DNA of 40,742 nucleotides, taken from positions 1-40,742 of the forward strand of contig NZ_SMKC01000023.1 of the NCBI RefSeq assembly GCF_004348315.1. Direction: 5' to 3'. A program made the position numbers and the translations under genes. Positions 22,560-30,895 of the stretch are shown in pieces (position 1 is the first letter of the stretch; each line of letters opens with the position of its first letter). This DNA comes from Streptomyces sp. 8K308 (lineage in GTDB: Bacteria; Actinomycetota; Actinomycetes; Streptomycetales; Streptomycetaceae). The notes below the pieces were generated by a model. The model ran no database searches. It was given only the letters and a program-made list of their open reading frames with translations, and was not told where the DNA came from.

Positions 22560-24935
22560 ATGACGCGAGGACATCCCGTCCGCACGGCACTCGGCGCCGT
22601 CACCGCGGTCGTGGCGGCGTGCGGCATGGCGGCACTCGGGCCGGCCGCCCCGGCCGCCGCGTACGTCGGCGAGGCCGAGATCTCGCCGATCGAGAGCGAC
22701 ATCAGCGAGAAGCCCTGGGCCGGCGTCGACGTCAGCAGCGGGGCGTCCACCGCTGATCTGGCGATCGACCAGGACGAGCAGACCGCCTGGGTGGCGGACG
22801 GCACGTCCGCCACCCAGTGGCTGACGCTCGATCTGGGCGGCGCCTACGACAACGTCAGGAAGGTCGAAGTCGTCCTCCCGGACGCCGGGGCGGTCTACCA
22901 GTACCGGGTCGAGTCCTCCCCGGACGGCGACAGGTGGAACGTCATCGCCGATCACTCGACCAACCACGAACCCTCGCGCGGATCGGTCGACCTCTTCACC
23001 CAGCCGGGGACACGGTTCGTGCGCGTGACGTTCACGGGAGCCTCGCCCGGCGCGACGCCGGGGATCAGCGAACTCAGCGTCTACAACTACCTGCGCGACG
23101 ACCTGGTCCTCGGCGCCGACGCCTCCTGGGTGGACAACGATGTCGCCGAGGGGCGCGAGTACTGGGTGAGCCCGACGGAGGAGGACCCGGGCGCGGGGCC
23201 CCACCTGCTCGACGTCCTCCAGGACCGGGGCTTCGAGTACACCCGGCTGCGGGTCTTCAACGAACCCCGCTACGAGTCGTCGGGCGACGTACTGCCCGTC
23301 CCGTACCAGGGCCCGGACCGGTCACTCGAGGTCGCCCGGTGGATCAAGGCCGAGCGGGACATGGGCCTGGGGATCGACTTCCACTACGCGGACTCGTGGG
23401 CCGACCCCGCCAAGCAGCCGAAGCCGCGAGCCTGGGCCCAGTTGGAGTTCGACGACCTGACCCAGGCGGTGTACGACTACACCTACGACTACGTCGAGCA
23501 GTTGATCGAGCAGGGCACCACGCCGGACAAGGTGGCGATCGGCAACGAGATCACCAACGGCTTCCTGTACGGCAGCGAGGCGGCGTTGATCGGCACCACC
23601 GATCCCCCGTACTTCCGGGACCAGCCGGAGCTCTACCAGTCGCAACCCGGCGGTGGCCTGCTCTGGGAGTACTGGAACTCCGAGGACCCGGAGGAGCAGC
23701 GGCTCTACGACGAGGCGTGGGACCGGTTCACGACGCTGTCCGCGGCGGGCATCCGCGCGGTCCGCGACGTCTCGGCCGACCACGGCGAGGACATCGACGT
23801 CGAGACCCACATCACCATCGGCAACGGCATGCGGGACAAGGCGCTCGAGTTCTGGGACCAGTACCTGAACCGGGTCAACGCCAAGGGCGCTGACCCGGAC
23901 GTGCTCGCCCACTCGTACTACCCGGAGTGGCACGGGTCGCCGGAACACCACGAGCGCAACGTCAACGCGGTGGCGGCGGCGCACCCGGGGTACCGGATCG
24001 AGGTCGCGGAGACCTCGTACCCGGCGTCGGGTGGCGGCGGTGCCCCAATGCCCAACTCGACCTACCCGCGCACCGTTCAGGGGCAGGCGGACGCCCTCCA
24101 GCGCGTGTTCCGGCTCGCCAACGACATCCCGGACAACCGGGGCGCGGGCGTGCTGGCATGGGAGCCCGCGCGATGGCAGTCCATGTTCACCCCCGTACCG
24201 GGCATGCCGCACACCTGGGAGCCGAACGCGTCGATCGACGTCTTCTCCGAGAGCCGCGCGTCCCACGTGGTCGAGGACACCGTGTACACGGCCACCCAGG
24301 TCGGCGACGAGGTGGCGCTGCCGGACTCGGTGGACGTGCTGACCACGGCCGACGGGTCGACCGAGCCGGCCCCGGTGGAATGGGACCAGGTACCGGACGA
24401 CGCCACCGACACGGCCGGCCGGCTCACGGTCCACGGCTCGACCGAGCACGGTCCGGTGACGGCCATGGTCGACGTGGTCGACACGTACGCCGGCGCGGAA
24501 TGCGACCGGGTGATCACCGGCCGACACGCCGGGCCGCTGACGGTGACCGAGGGCGTGACCTGCCTGGACGGAACGACGGTGTCCGGCCCGGTGTCGGTGG
24601 GTGCCGGCGCCTCCCTCCAGGTGGACGGTGCCGTGATCGCCGGTCCGCTGCGCGCCGACGGCGCCGCGGCGGTGGTGAGCTGCGACAGCCGGATCTCCGG
24701 CCCGGTCACGTCGTCCGGGACCTCGTCGGTGACCATCGGCAACCCCGTACTGGGCTGCGCGCCGAACACGATCACCGGCCCGGTGGCGGTGACCGGGACG
24801 CACTGGTGGCACGTGATCGCGGGAAACACGATCGGCGGCCCACTGACGTGCGGCGACAACGCTCAGCCACCGGTGAACAACGGATCGACCAACACGGTGA
24901 GCGGCCCGAAGTCGGGCCAGTGCCGCGGCCTCTAG
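22560..24935 (+). CDS. Secreted GH53 endo-beta-1,4-galactanase with F5/8-type and C-terminal repeat domains
   Basis: The 791-residue enzyme hydrolyses beta-1,4-galactan (pectin side chains) outside the cell. ATG 22560 follows GAGGAG at good spacing. A signal peptide ends near residue 37 (APAAAYV). Residues about 40-180 form an F5/8-type C (CBM32-like) domain. The GH53 barrel covers about 185-570, with the acid/base Glu in 'AIGNEITNGFLY' and the nucleophile Glu in 'EVAETSYP'. An Ig-like Big_4 domain follows ('VALPDSVDVLTTADGSTEPAPVEWD'). The last 130 residues repeat 'ISGPV/ITGPV' patterns with spaced cysteines, suggesting a beta-solenoid. Convergent with the MerR gene, 10 bp between stops. Confidence 0.9.
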   Translation: MTRGHPVRTALGAVTAVVAACGMAALGPAAPAAAYVGEAEISPIESDISEKPWAGVDVSSGASTADLAIDQDEQTAWVADGTSATQWLTLDLGGAYDNVRKVEVVLPDAGAVYQYRVESSPDGDRWNVIADHSTNHEPSRGSVDLFTQPGTRFVRVTFTGASPGATPGISELSVYNYLRDDLVLGADASWVDNDVAEGREYWVSPTEEDPGAGPHLLDVLQDRGFEYTRLRVFNEPRYESSGDVLPVPYQGPDRSLEVARWIKAERDMGLGIDFHYADSWADPAKQPKPRAWAQLEFDDLTQAVYDYTYDYVEQLIEQGTTPDKVAIGNEITNGFLYGSEAALIGTTDPPYFRDQPELYQSQPGGGLLWEYWNSEDPEEQRLYDEAWDRFTTLSAAGIRAVRDVSADHGEDIDVETHITIGNGMRDKALEFWDQYLNRVNAKGADPDVLAHSYYPEWHGSPEHHERNVNAVAAAHPGYRIEVAETSYPASGGGGAPMPNSTYPRTVQGQADALQRVFRLANDIPDNRGAGVLAWEPARWQSMFTPVPGMPHTWEPNASIDVFSESRASHVVEDTVYTATQVGDEVALPDSVDVLTTADGSTEPAPVEWDQVPDDATDTAGRLTVHGSTEHGPVTAMVDVVDTYAGAECDRVITGRHAGPLTVTEGVTCLDGTTVSGPVSVGAGASLQVDGAVIAGPLRADGAAAVVSCDSRISGPVTSSGTSSVTIGNPVLGCAPNTITGPVAVTGTHWWHVIAGNTIGGPLTCGDNAQPPVNNGSTNTVSGPKSGQCRGL

Positions 24936-24945
24936 CTGTTGCGGG

Positions 24946-25353
24946 TTAGGAGGTTCGTGACAGGCGGGGGCGGTCGTATGCGATGGATGACACGGCGTGG
25001 TGGTGTTCGGCCGGGGCTCGCGTGGACGCGAGCAGGTCGTCGAGCAGTGACCGGGTGTGGACGAGTTGGTCGATGTCGCCGGTGATCCGGCGGCGCTCTG
25101 CTTCGAGTCGTTCGCGGCAGTCGTCTAGTAGTAGGGACTCGCCGGACAGGCAGGACAGGATCTCGCCGATGAGGGCCATGCCGAGGCCCGCTGCGAGGAG
25201 GGTCTGGATGTGGGCCACTCTGCGGATGTCTGAGTCGGCGAAGATCCTGTACCCGCTGGGGGTTCGGTCCGGCCGCAGGACACCCTTTTCCTCGTAGTAG
25301 CGCAGCGCTCGCACGCTGACTCCGGTCCGGTCTGCCAGCTCTCCGATCTTCAC
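24946..25353 (-). CDS. MerR-family regulator of the divergent MFS exporter
   Basis: GTG 25353, after an AAGGAA site, gives 135 residues beginning VKIGELADRTGVSVRALRYYEEKGVLRPDRTPSGYRIF. That is a complete MerR winged helix, followed by 'IRRVAHIQTLLAAGLGMALIGEIL' and a coiled coil (about 85-115, 'RERLEAERRRITGDIDQLVHTRSLLDDLL'). The C-terminal tail is short with an HHH but no cysteine cluster, so a small organic ligand is more likely than a metal. It diverges from the MFS gene, and the 61-bp gap holds a perfect palindrome in a 19-bp spacer. MerR proteins twist such promoters into activity when their ligand binds, so the drug exported by the pump is the likely inducer. Confidence 0.92.
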   Translation of the reverse strand: MKIGELADRTGVSVRALRYYEEKGVLRPDRTPSGYRIFADSDIRRVAHIQTLLAAGLGMALIGEILSCLSGESLLLDDCRERLEAERRRITGDIDQLVHTRSLLDDLLASTRAPAEHHHAVSSIAYDRPRLSRTS

Positions 25354-25375
25354 CTGAGTTCCTTCGCTGTTCGAC

Positions 25376-25406
25376 TTGACTCTCACGTCGACGTGAGAGT
25401 TTAGCG
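25376..25406 (+). promoter_or_regulatory. MerR-type promoter for the MFS gene, leaderless
   Basis: TTGACT (25376-25381), a 19-bp spacer, and TTAGCG (25401-25406). The perfect 20-bp palindrome CTCTCACGTCGACGTGAGAG occupies 25380-25399. The MFS ATG at 25415 is only 8 bp after the -10, which predicts a transcript starting at or next to the ATG, hence leaderless translation. Confidence 0.75.
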
Positions 25407-25414
25407 TTCGGGGC

Positions 25415-26587
25415 ATGCCTCGGCTCGTCATCCTCATGTTCTGCGTCTTCAGCATCACCACCGGTGAGTTCGTGGTGGCCGGAATCCTGCCCGAGGTCGC
25501 CTCCGACCTCGAGGTCACCGTCGGTACCGCAGGGCTACTGGTCACCGCGTACGCCGCCGGCATGGTCATCGGTGGCCCGCTGCTCACCGCGGTGACTGCC
25601 GGGATCGACCGGAAGCGGCTGATGCTGGTCCTGCTGGCCGTCGCGGTGGTTGGGAACGCGGTCTCCGCCCTGGCTCCCGGATTCTCCCTGCTTCTGGCGG
25701 CTCGGGTGGTCACCGCGCTGGTGACCTCGACCTTCTTCGCCCAAGCAATCGTGATCGCGGTGCAGTCCGCGCCACCCGAGCGAGCCGGGACCATGGTTGC
25801 CCGGCTGGCGTTCGGGATGAACCTGGCCGTGATCCTCGGTGCGCCCATCGGCACCCAGATCGGCAGTCAGTGGGGCTGGCGCGCGACGTTCGCTGCGATT
25901 TCCGTGGCGTGCCTGATCGGCCTCGGTCTGGTGTTCTGGCAGCTCACCTCCCCAAGCGAGGAGAGTCGGACCTCGGCGGTCTCGGAATTGCGGGTGCTAC
26001 GACGGGCCACGGTCCTGGTGGCACTGGCCATCACCGCGGTCGGCAACGTCGGGGTGCTCATGGTGTTCAGCTACCTTGCCCCGCTGCTCACGGATCTGGG
26101 CGGACATCCCACCACCCGGCTGCCGATCCTGCTCCTCGCCTATGGCATCGGCGCGACGATCGGCAACCTCGTCGGCGGGGCGCTCTATGACCGCGACTCG
26201 CAGCTGTTCCAACCGGCCCTCCTCGGTCTGTTGGCCGTAATCCTGGTGGGCAGCTGGTTCGTCGCGACCTCCACGACACTCACCGTGGTGGCAGTCGTGG
26301 CGATTGGCCTCCTCGGCTTCGCGATCATCCCTGGCATGCAAGCACGCGTGATGATGACCGCCGCCGAAGCTCCGACGCTGGCCATGGCCGTCAACGCCTC
26401 CGGATACCAGGTCGCGGCCGCCTGCGCCGGCCTGTTCGGCGGCCTGATCGCCGACTCGACTGCTGGTCCCCGGCCCATCTACCTCGTCGCCGCGGGCTTG
26501 ACCACGTGCGGCCTGCTCATGACGGTCATGGCTACCCGTGCCCTGCGCGTGACCGACCAAGAAGACGCCGTAGTGATCGCAGGTTGA
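25415..26587 (+). CDS. MFS drug:H+ antiporter (DHA1, 12 segments)
   Basis: The 390-residue membrane protein begins 'LVILMFCVFSITTGEFVVAGILPEVASDLEVTVGTAGLLVTAYAAGMVIGGPLLTAV', with the 'GEF...GILP' start and 'AYA.GMV.G.P' motif of the DHA1 efflux group that includes AraJ and chloramphenicol exporters. 'DRKRLMLVLL' (motif A) follows. About twelve hydrophobic segments can be counted. It would pump a hydrophobic compound out of the cytoplasm in exchange for protons. The divergent MerR regulator and its operator indicate substrate-induced expression. The predicted leaderless start at 25415 matches the absence of a ribosome site. A hairpin at 26595-26629 closes the unit. Confidence 0.92.
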   Translation: MPRLVILMFCVFSITTGEFVVAGILPEVASDLEVTVGTAGLLVTAYAAGMVIGGPLLTAVTAGIDRKRLMLVLLAVAVVGNAVSALAPGFSLLLAARVVTALVTSTFFAQAIVIAVQSAPPERAGTMVARLAFGMNLAVILGAPIGTQIGSQWGWRATFAAISVACLIGLGLVFWQLTSPSEESRTSAVSELRVLRRATVLVALAITAVGNVGVLMVFSYLAPLLTDLGGHPTTRLPILLLAYGIGATIGNLVGGALYDRDSQLFQPALLGLLAVILVGSWFVATSTTLTVVAVVAIGLLGFAIIPGMQARVMMTAAEAPTLAMAVNASGYQVAAACAGLFGGLIADSTAGPRPIYLVAAGLTTCGLLMTVMATRALRVTDQEDAVVIAG

Positions 26588-26594
26588 CTCCAAG

Positions 26595-26629
26595 GCGTCC
26601 TGGGTCTCGACGATTCGGACCCAGGACGC
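26595..26629 (+). terminator. Hairpin after the MFS gene
   Basis: GCGTCCTGGGTC (26595-26606) and GACCCAGGACGC (26618-26629) pair perfectly over 12 bp with an 11-nt loop, 7 bp after the MFS stop codon. Confidence 0.8.
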
Positions 26630-26963
26630 GCCAGCGTCCCCTGGGCGGTCGCGCGTGTGCCTCGGTTCGAGCAAAACCTCCTCCCGAGCCTTCGTGCCTA
26701 CTGCGCCGACCCGCCCAGCATCCACCAAGAAGGCGCGCCCGACCGCCCCAAGAACGAGAAGACCCGCTCGAGCGCCTGCCGGAAGCGGCGACCCGCGCGT
26801 ACCGCGACCGCACCTCTACGGGCGGCCGGCGGCGATGAGCTGCATGGCGTTGTAGGCGAGGTCGACCCATGCGGGGCCGCGGGCGGCGCACGTCCGCCAG
26901 CAACGCGGCCACGTCGCCGAGCATCGAGGGCGCCCATGAACCCTCACGACATGACACCCTAGA
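26630..26963. other. Intergenic region without a recognised gene
   Basis: About 330 bp with no intact gene. A minus-strand stretch reading 'MLGDVAALLADVRRARGPAWVDLAYNAMQLIAAGRP' across two frames suggests the end of a lost gene, but I do not recognise it. Confidence 0.3.
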
Positions 26964-26978
26964 TGAAAATGATTCCCA
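26964..26978 (+). promoter_or_regulatory. Zur-like box before rpmE2
   Basis: TGAAAATGATTCCCA fits the actinomycete Zur box pattern (a GAAAAT-ATT core with imperfect dyad). A possible -10, TAGTAT, lies at 26987-26992, so bound Zur would cover the -35. The downstream gene is a zinc-free L31 paralogue, a known Zur target type. Confidence 0.75.
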
Positions 26979-27073
26979 TTTGGCTGTAGTATCGCACCAC
27001 CCGCCGCCTCGACCTCGACACGCGTAAGCGGCCACCACCAGCGCGGCGTTGGCAGACAAAGAAGGGCCCTGAC

Positions 27074-27337
27074 GTGAAATCGGACATCCATCCCCCTTAC
27101 GGACCCGTGGTCTTCCGTGACCAGGCCGCGGGTTTCGCCTTCCTCACCCGGTCCACCCTCGTCTCCAGGGCGGACGCCCCCACCGTCGAATGGGAGGACG
27201 GCAACGTCTACCCGGTGATCGACGTCGAGATCTCCTCGGCGAGCCACCCCTTCTACACCGGCAAGGTTCGGGTGCTGGACACGGCAGGCCGCGTGGAGCG
27301 GTTCAGGCGCCGTTACGAGGATCGAGGAGCGCGCTGA
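27074..27337 (+). CDS. rpmE2: Ribosomal protein L31, type B (zinc-independent paralogue)
   Basis: 87 residues: [29 protein letters not shown], '[28 protein letters not shown]', '[14 protein letters not shown]'. This is the type B L31 signature. The C-x2-C zinc motifs of the zinc form are absent (no cysteine at all). It replaces the zinc form on 50S ribosomes when zinc is scarce, so zinc is released. A Zur-like box lies 96 bp upstream. The stop TGA overlaps the ATG of the following CobW-like gene (TGATG), so translation is coupled. Confidence 0.95.
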   Translation: MKSDIHPPYGPVVFRDQAAGFAFLTRSTLVSRADAPTVEWEDGNVYPVIDVEISSASHPFYTGKVRVLDTAGRVERFRRRYEDRGAR

Positions 27338-28479
27338 TGCTCCCTGTCGTCATCGTCGCCGGCCTCCACGCGGACGCCCGACGAACGGTGGTCGACTCCC
27401 TGCTGCGCGCCGTCCCCAGGAGCGTCGCGCTACACCACGACCTGACCACCGCCACCGACGGCACGGTCAGGCGCGTCCTCCGGGATCCGGCCCACGTCGT
27501 CGAGACCGGCGAGACACCCCTGGTCAACGACTGCGCCTGCTGCGCCCTCCGCGAGGACCTCCTGCCTGAGTTGGAACGGCTCGCGGACAGCGGCGAGTTG
27601 TGTGCCCTGGCCATCGTCGAGCTGTGGGACTCGGTCGAACCGCAGTCCATGGCGGAACTGATCGGCACGCGGGGCGCGGACCGGCTGTCCCTGGTAGGCG
27701 TCGTCACCGCCGTCGATCCGGCGTTGATCGTGCCCTACCTGGCCAACGGCGACGACCTCGCCGACGTCGGCCTCGCCGCCGCACGAGCCGACCAGCGCAC
27801 GGTGGGCGACACCTTCGCCCGACAGCTCGAGTACCCGCCGGTCCTGGCCTTGGTGGAGGGAGAGGCGGCGGCGGACCCGACCGACCACGCGCTGCTCACC
27901 CAACTCCACGGCACAGCCCGGCTCATCACCCCCATGGACCCTGACCTCCTCCGCGTGGTCACCGCGGGCTTCGACATCGCGGCCGCCGCCGCCCGGGTCC
28001 ATCCCGCCACCGCCCTGTTGCCCCAGGAGAGCGATCACGACGGCGTGACGACTCTCGTCTGGCGAAGTCGACGCCCCTTCCACCCGGGCAGGCTGTACGC
28101 AGCGCTTCCGGACCTGGCCTGCGCGGCCATCCGCAGCCGGGGCAGGTTCTGGCTCGCCGACCGACCCGACACCATGCTGTCCTGGGAGGCGGCCGGAGGG
28201 GCGCTGTGCGTCGACGGCCTGGGCCCCTGGGCCGCGGCCCTTCCCGAGGACGCCTGGGCCTCCCTCCCGGCGAACCGGCAGCTGGCGGCCCTGGTCGACT
28301 GGCATCCCGAGCACGGCGACCGGGGACAGCATCTGGTGTTCGTCTCCCTTGGACTCGACACCGACGCGCTCCCCGCCCTGCTCGAATCCTGCCTGCTGAC
28401 CGACACGGAGTACGTGGCGGGCCCCATGGCGTGGGTGACCCAGAGGTCAGGGTTCGACGAGCTTCTGACAACCGCCTGA
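27337..28479 (+). CDS. COG0523 (CobW-like) protein lacking the P-loop
   Basis: The 380-residue protein aligns along its length with COG0523 metallochaperone GTPases, such as the canonical copy at 31347-32594. It keeps the CxCC metal motif in 'NDCACCALREDLLPELERLADSG' and a CobW C-terminal domain ('WRSRRPFHPGRLYAAL', 'RSRGRFWLADRPD', 'QHLVFVSLGLD'). The Walker A segment, normally GFLGAGKTT, reads GLHADARRT: the lysine is Arg and two glycines are lost. The NKxD guanine motif is also replaced (VLALVEGEA). Canonical GTP hydrolysis is therefore unlikely, although the zinc site remains. It is translationally coupled to rpmE2, so it is in the zinc-starvation response and may be a zinc carrier or a partner of the active paralogue. 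Confidence 0.85.
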   Translation: MLPVVIVAGLHADARRTVVDSLLRAVPRSVALHHDLTTATDGTVRRVLRDPAHVVETGETPLVNDCACCALREDLLPELERLADSGELCALAIVELWDSVEPQSMAELIGTRGADRLSLVGVVTAVDPALIVPYLANGDDLADVGLAAARADQRTVGDTFARQLEYPPVLALVEGEAAADPTDHALLTQLHGTARLITPMDPDLLRVVTAGFDIAAAAARVHPATALLPQESDHDGVTTLVWRSRRPFHPGRLYAALPDLACAAIRSRGRFWLADRPDTMLSWEAAGGALCVDGLGPWAAALPEDAWASLPANRQLAALVDWHPEHGDRGQHLVFVSLGLDTDALPALLESCLLTDTEYVAGPMAWVTQRSGFDELLTTA

Positions 28480-28487
28480 CCAGCTAA

Positions 28488-28502
28488 CGAAAACGGTTCC
28501 AT
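28488..28502 (+). promoter_or_regulatory. Zur-like box before the methyltransferase
   Basis: CGAAAACGGTTCCAT matches the box at 26964-26978 closely (GAAAA and TTCC in the same register). It lies between the CobW-like stop and the methyltransferase start. It would give the methyltransferase its own zinc-controlled expression. Confidence 0.55.
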
Positions 28503-28516
28503 TGAGGATGGCTCGC

Positions 28517-29362
28517 ATGGTGGACATCGATGAAGCACGACTGATCACATACCTGAAGAGCAACCGCGCCTTCTTCGCCCCGGTGGTCGAGCAGGCGGTC
28601 GGCCTGCTCGACCTGCGAGGCCGGACCCGGATCCTCGACGCAGGCACCGGAGGAGGTGGCGGCCTGGTCGCACTCGCCCGCGCGGCCGGCCCGGAGGCCC
28701 GCGTCCTCGGCGTGGACCGCGACCCAAACGTACTCGGGCTGGCGATGCGGCACGCGGAGGAGGAGGGCGTCGGCGCCCAGGTGAGCACCAGGTCCGCCGA
28801 CCTGCTCGACCTGCTCTCGCGGCAGCCCGCCGATGAACCCTTCGACGCGATCTGGGCCAGCGACGTGGTGTGGCCCGGCAACTTCGAGGACCCCGCCGAC
28901 GCCGTCGCCCGAATGGCCGGAGCCCTGGCCCGCGAAGGCGTGCTGGGGCTCTTCACGAGCAACTACTACCAGTCGATGTTCCTGCCCGGCCACTCCCGCC
29001 TGGAGCGTATGCTACGCACCGCGTCGGAGCTCAACTGGGGTCTGCCGGGCGACGGCCCGACGCACTACGAGCGGCACGTGCACTGGATGCTCGCCACGGG
29101 GCTGCGGGACGTGCGGCTCCACGTCCTGCCACGGATCAGCTCCCCCGTAAAAGAGGATCCGGCGGCACGGGCGTACCTGGAAGGGGTCGTGTGGCCGGAG
29201 TTGCTCGCGGCGGCACGTGCCCGGGGGACCGAGGCGGGGATGAGCGACGACGACATCGCGCGGGCGGAGGCCCTCCTCACCCCGGGAGGTCGTGACCACA
29301 TCCTCGACGAGCCCGGCTACTACCTGGTCCACCCGGCGCTCCTCGTCATCGGTCGGCGTTGA
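28517..29362 (+). CDS. Class I SAM-dependent methyltransferase in the zinc-starvation cluster
   Basis: ATG 28517 is chosen because GAGG at 28504-28507 has correct spacing (TTG 28502 and ATG 28508 are possible). The protein has about 281 residues. Motif I is 'RILDAGTGGGGGLVALARAAG' and motif II 'VLGVDRDPNVLGLAMRHA'. The acidic post-motif is 'STRSADLLDLL', followed by 'FDAIWASDVVWPGNFEDPADAVARMAGALAREGVLGLFT'. The C-terminal half ('HYERHVHWMLATGLRDVRLHVL') is family-specific. The substrate is unknown; ribosomal or tRNA targets, or a small zinc-binding metabolite, would fit the context. The gene follows rpmE2 and the CobW-like gene after a Zur-like box. It converges on the Zur-like regulator gene. 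Confidence 0.82.
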   Translation: MVDIDEARLITYLKSNRAFFAPVVEQAVGLLDLRGRTRILDAGTGGGGGLVALARAAGPEARVLGVDRDPNVLGLAMRHAEEEGVGAQVSTRSADLLDLLSRQPADEPFDAIWASDVVWPGNFEDPADAVARMAGALAREGVLGLFTSNYYQSMFLPGHSRLERMLRTASELNWGLPGDGPTHYERHVHWMLATGLRDVRLHVLPRISSPVKEDPAARAYLEGVVWPELLAAARARGTEAGMSDDDIARAEALLTPGGRDHILDEPGYYLVHPALLVIGRR

Positions 29363-29430
29363 CCCACCCCCGATCGGCCACCAGCGGCGCCAGCGCCCTG
29401 GTGGCCGGCGGGATTTTCCCCGCAGGCCGG

Positions 29431-29895
29431 TCACCGTTCGCGTGCCGGCCCGCCATGGCCGGGCGGCTCGTGACAGCGCCCGCAGAGACCGGTCAGCTGG
29501 ACGGTGTGCGCCAGCGCGGCGAATCCGGCGTCCGCACCGACGCGCTCGGCCCAGGCCTCGACCACCTCGGATTCCACCGGCCGACTGACATCACAGCCGC
29601 GGCAGATCAGATAGTGGCGGTGACCGTCGGCGGGACGGAGCCTGTACAGGCGCTCCCCCACCTCGTCCCTCACCACGTCCACACGGCCCGATCCCTCCAG
29701 CTCCCGAAGGACCCGGTAGACCGTCGTCAACCCCACGCGCGCGCCCCGGGCCACCACCTCGGCGCGCAGCCGCTGCGCCGACACGAAGGAGTCCAACGCG
29801 CGCAGAGCCCCCTCCACGGCGACGCGCTGAGGCGTCGCCCTTCGACGAGGGGGCGGTAGGCCGGGCGGCTCCTCGATCACGCGGTGGTCGACCAT
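29431..29895 (-). CDS. zur: Fur-family zinc uptake regulator (Zur-like)
   Basis: 154 residues starting at ATG 29895 after a perfect CAGGAGGG site. The N-terminal winged helix ('RATPQRVAVEGALRALDSFVSAQRLRAEVVARGARVGLTTVYRVLRELEGSGRVDVV') is followed by 'HRHYLICRGCDVSRPVES' and a final 'LTGLCGRCHE'. The two CxxC pairs form the structural zinc site, and the HRHYLICRGC block is Zur-like. When zinc is bound it represses by binding Zur boxes; zinc loss releases them. Its neighbours are all zinc-sparing proteins with Zur-like boxes, so it is probably the local regulator. A second, main zur may exist elsewhere. Confidence 0.85.
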   Translation of the reverse strand: MVDHRVIEEPPGLPPPRRRATPQRVAVEGALRALDSFVSAQRLRAEVVARGARVGLTTVYRVLRELEGSGRVDVVRDEVGERLYRLRPADGHRHYLICRGCDVSRPVESEVVEAWAERVGADAGFAALAHTVQLTGLCGRCHEPPGHGGPARER

Positions 29896-30279
29896 GGGTC
29901 ACCCTCCTGTGTGCACGCCGCAGTAACGAAGCGGCACCATCGAGCGGCTCGTCGGCGTTCAGCGACGCCTGGGCCATCGAGGACGGGAAGGCTCACATCC
30001 CCGAGACCAGGGCCCGCAGCCGCCCGCCCGGGGCGAGCAGGCCGGCACCATCCGGGCGAACAGCGCGTCGGACAGGTCCCCGGCGACCTCCGGCTGCGCG
30101 TACCGCGCGGGTGGAGCACAGGGGCCATCCGCGTGGTGTCGACGCGTCGGAGGCGGCGGTTGCGCGCACGCGCGCCAAGCCGGGTGACGACGAGATCCCG
30201 GTCGCCACCCGGCGACGTCTTCCGGACGGGCACCAGACGGGGCCGGGCTCGACCGGGTAGGGCCGCTCCGGCGTCCGCG
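29896..30279. other. Intergenic region with traces of a methyltransferase
   Basis: No intact gene. A minus frame around 29993-30070 ends 'GAGLLAPGGRLRALVSGM', the usual post-motif of SAM methyltransferases, but nothing upstream in frame supports a gene. Probably a decayed fragment beside the ribosomal operon. Confidence 0.3.
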
Positions 30280-30528
30280 TCAGCGGGCGCTGCTCGCCGA
30301 TGGGTAGGGCAACAGGGCCATCTCCCGGGCGTTCTTGATGGCCGTGGCCATCTCCCGCTGCTGCTGGACGGTCAGCCGGGTGACCCGGCGGCTGCGGATC
30401 TTGCCCCGGTCGGAGATGAACCTGCGCAGCAGATCGGTGTCCTTGTAGTCGATATAGGTGACACCTGCCGCGATCAACGGGTTGGGGCGAGGGCGTTGAG
30501 GCCTGTCACGTCGGGGCTGCTTGGGCAT
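30280..30528 (-). CDS. rpsR2: Ribosomal protein S18, zinc-independent paralogue
   Basis: 82 residues: [23 protein letters not shown], then '[51 protein letters not shown]'. This is S18. The usual CxxC pair before YIDYKD is replaced by NPLIAAG, so no zinc is bound. Last gene of the minus-strand operon cobW-rpmF2-rpmB2-rpsN2-rpsR2; it starts 28 bp after rpsN2. The operon is presumably controlled by the Zur box at 32645-32659. Confidence 0.95.
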   Translation of the reverse strand: MPKQPRRDRPQRPRPNPLIAAGVTYIDYKDTDLLRRFISDRGKIRSRRVTRLTVQQQREMATAIKNAREMALLPYPSASSAR

Positions 30529-30556
30529 GGGGTGGTGTCCCTTCTCCTGTCCTGTA

Positions 30557-30862
30557 TCACCAGCTGGACTTGGTCACTCCGGGTAGCTGTCCAGCGTGCG
30601 CCATGGTGCGCAGGTTGATGCGCGAGAGCCCGAAGGCCCGCAGGTGGCCGCGGGGCCGTCCGTCGACGCTGTCGCGGTTGCGGACGCGTGTGGCGCTGGC
30701 GTCACGCGGTTGCCGCCGCAGTTCCCGTTGGGCGGCCTCCCGCTCCTCGGCCGTGGTGCCGGGACGGCGGACGATCTCCTTCAGCTCGGCTCGGCGAGCC
30801 GCGTACCGGGCGACCACGACCTTGCGCTGCTCGTTCTTGGCGATCTTGCTCTTCTTGGCCAT
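30557..30862 (-). CDS. rpsN2: Ribosomal protein S14, zinc-independent long form
   Basis: 101 residues: [32 protein letters not shown], '[56 protein letters not shown]'. This is the long S14 form without the CxxC...CxxC zinc site. It substitutes for the short zinc form in the 30S head during zinc starvation. It lies between rpmB2 (33 bp upstream) and rpsR2 on the same strand. Confidence 0.95.
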   Translation of the reverse strand: MAKKSKIAKNEQRKVVVARYAARRAELKEIVRRPGTTAEEREAAQRELRRQPRDASATRVRNRDSVDGRPRGHLRAFGLSRINLRTMAHAGQLPGVTKSSW

Positions 30863-30895
30863 GCCTGTGCTCTTCTCCGTTCCTCGTCAGACCTG

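Noticed and set aside
23322..24812. Long minus-strand frame over the galactanase
   Set aside because: It is antisense to an enzyme with visible GH53 motifs and signal peptide, and its text is Val/Arg-rich without a domain.
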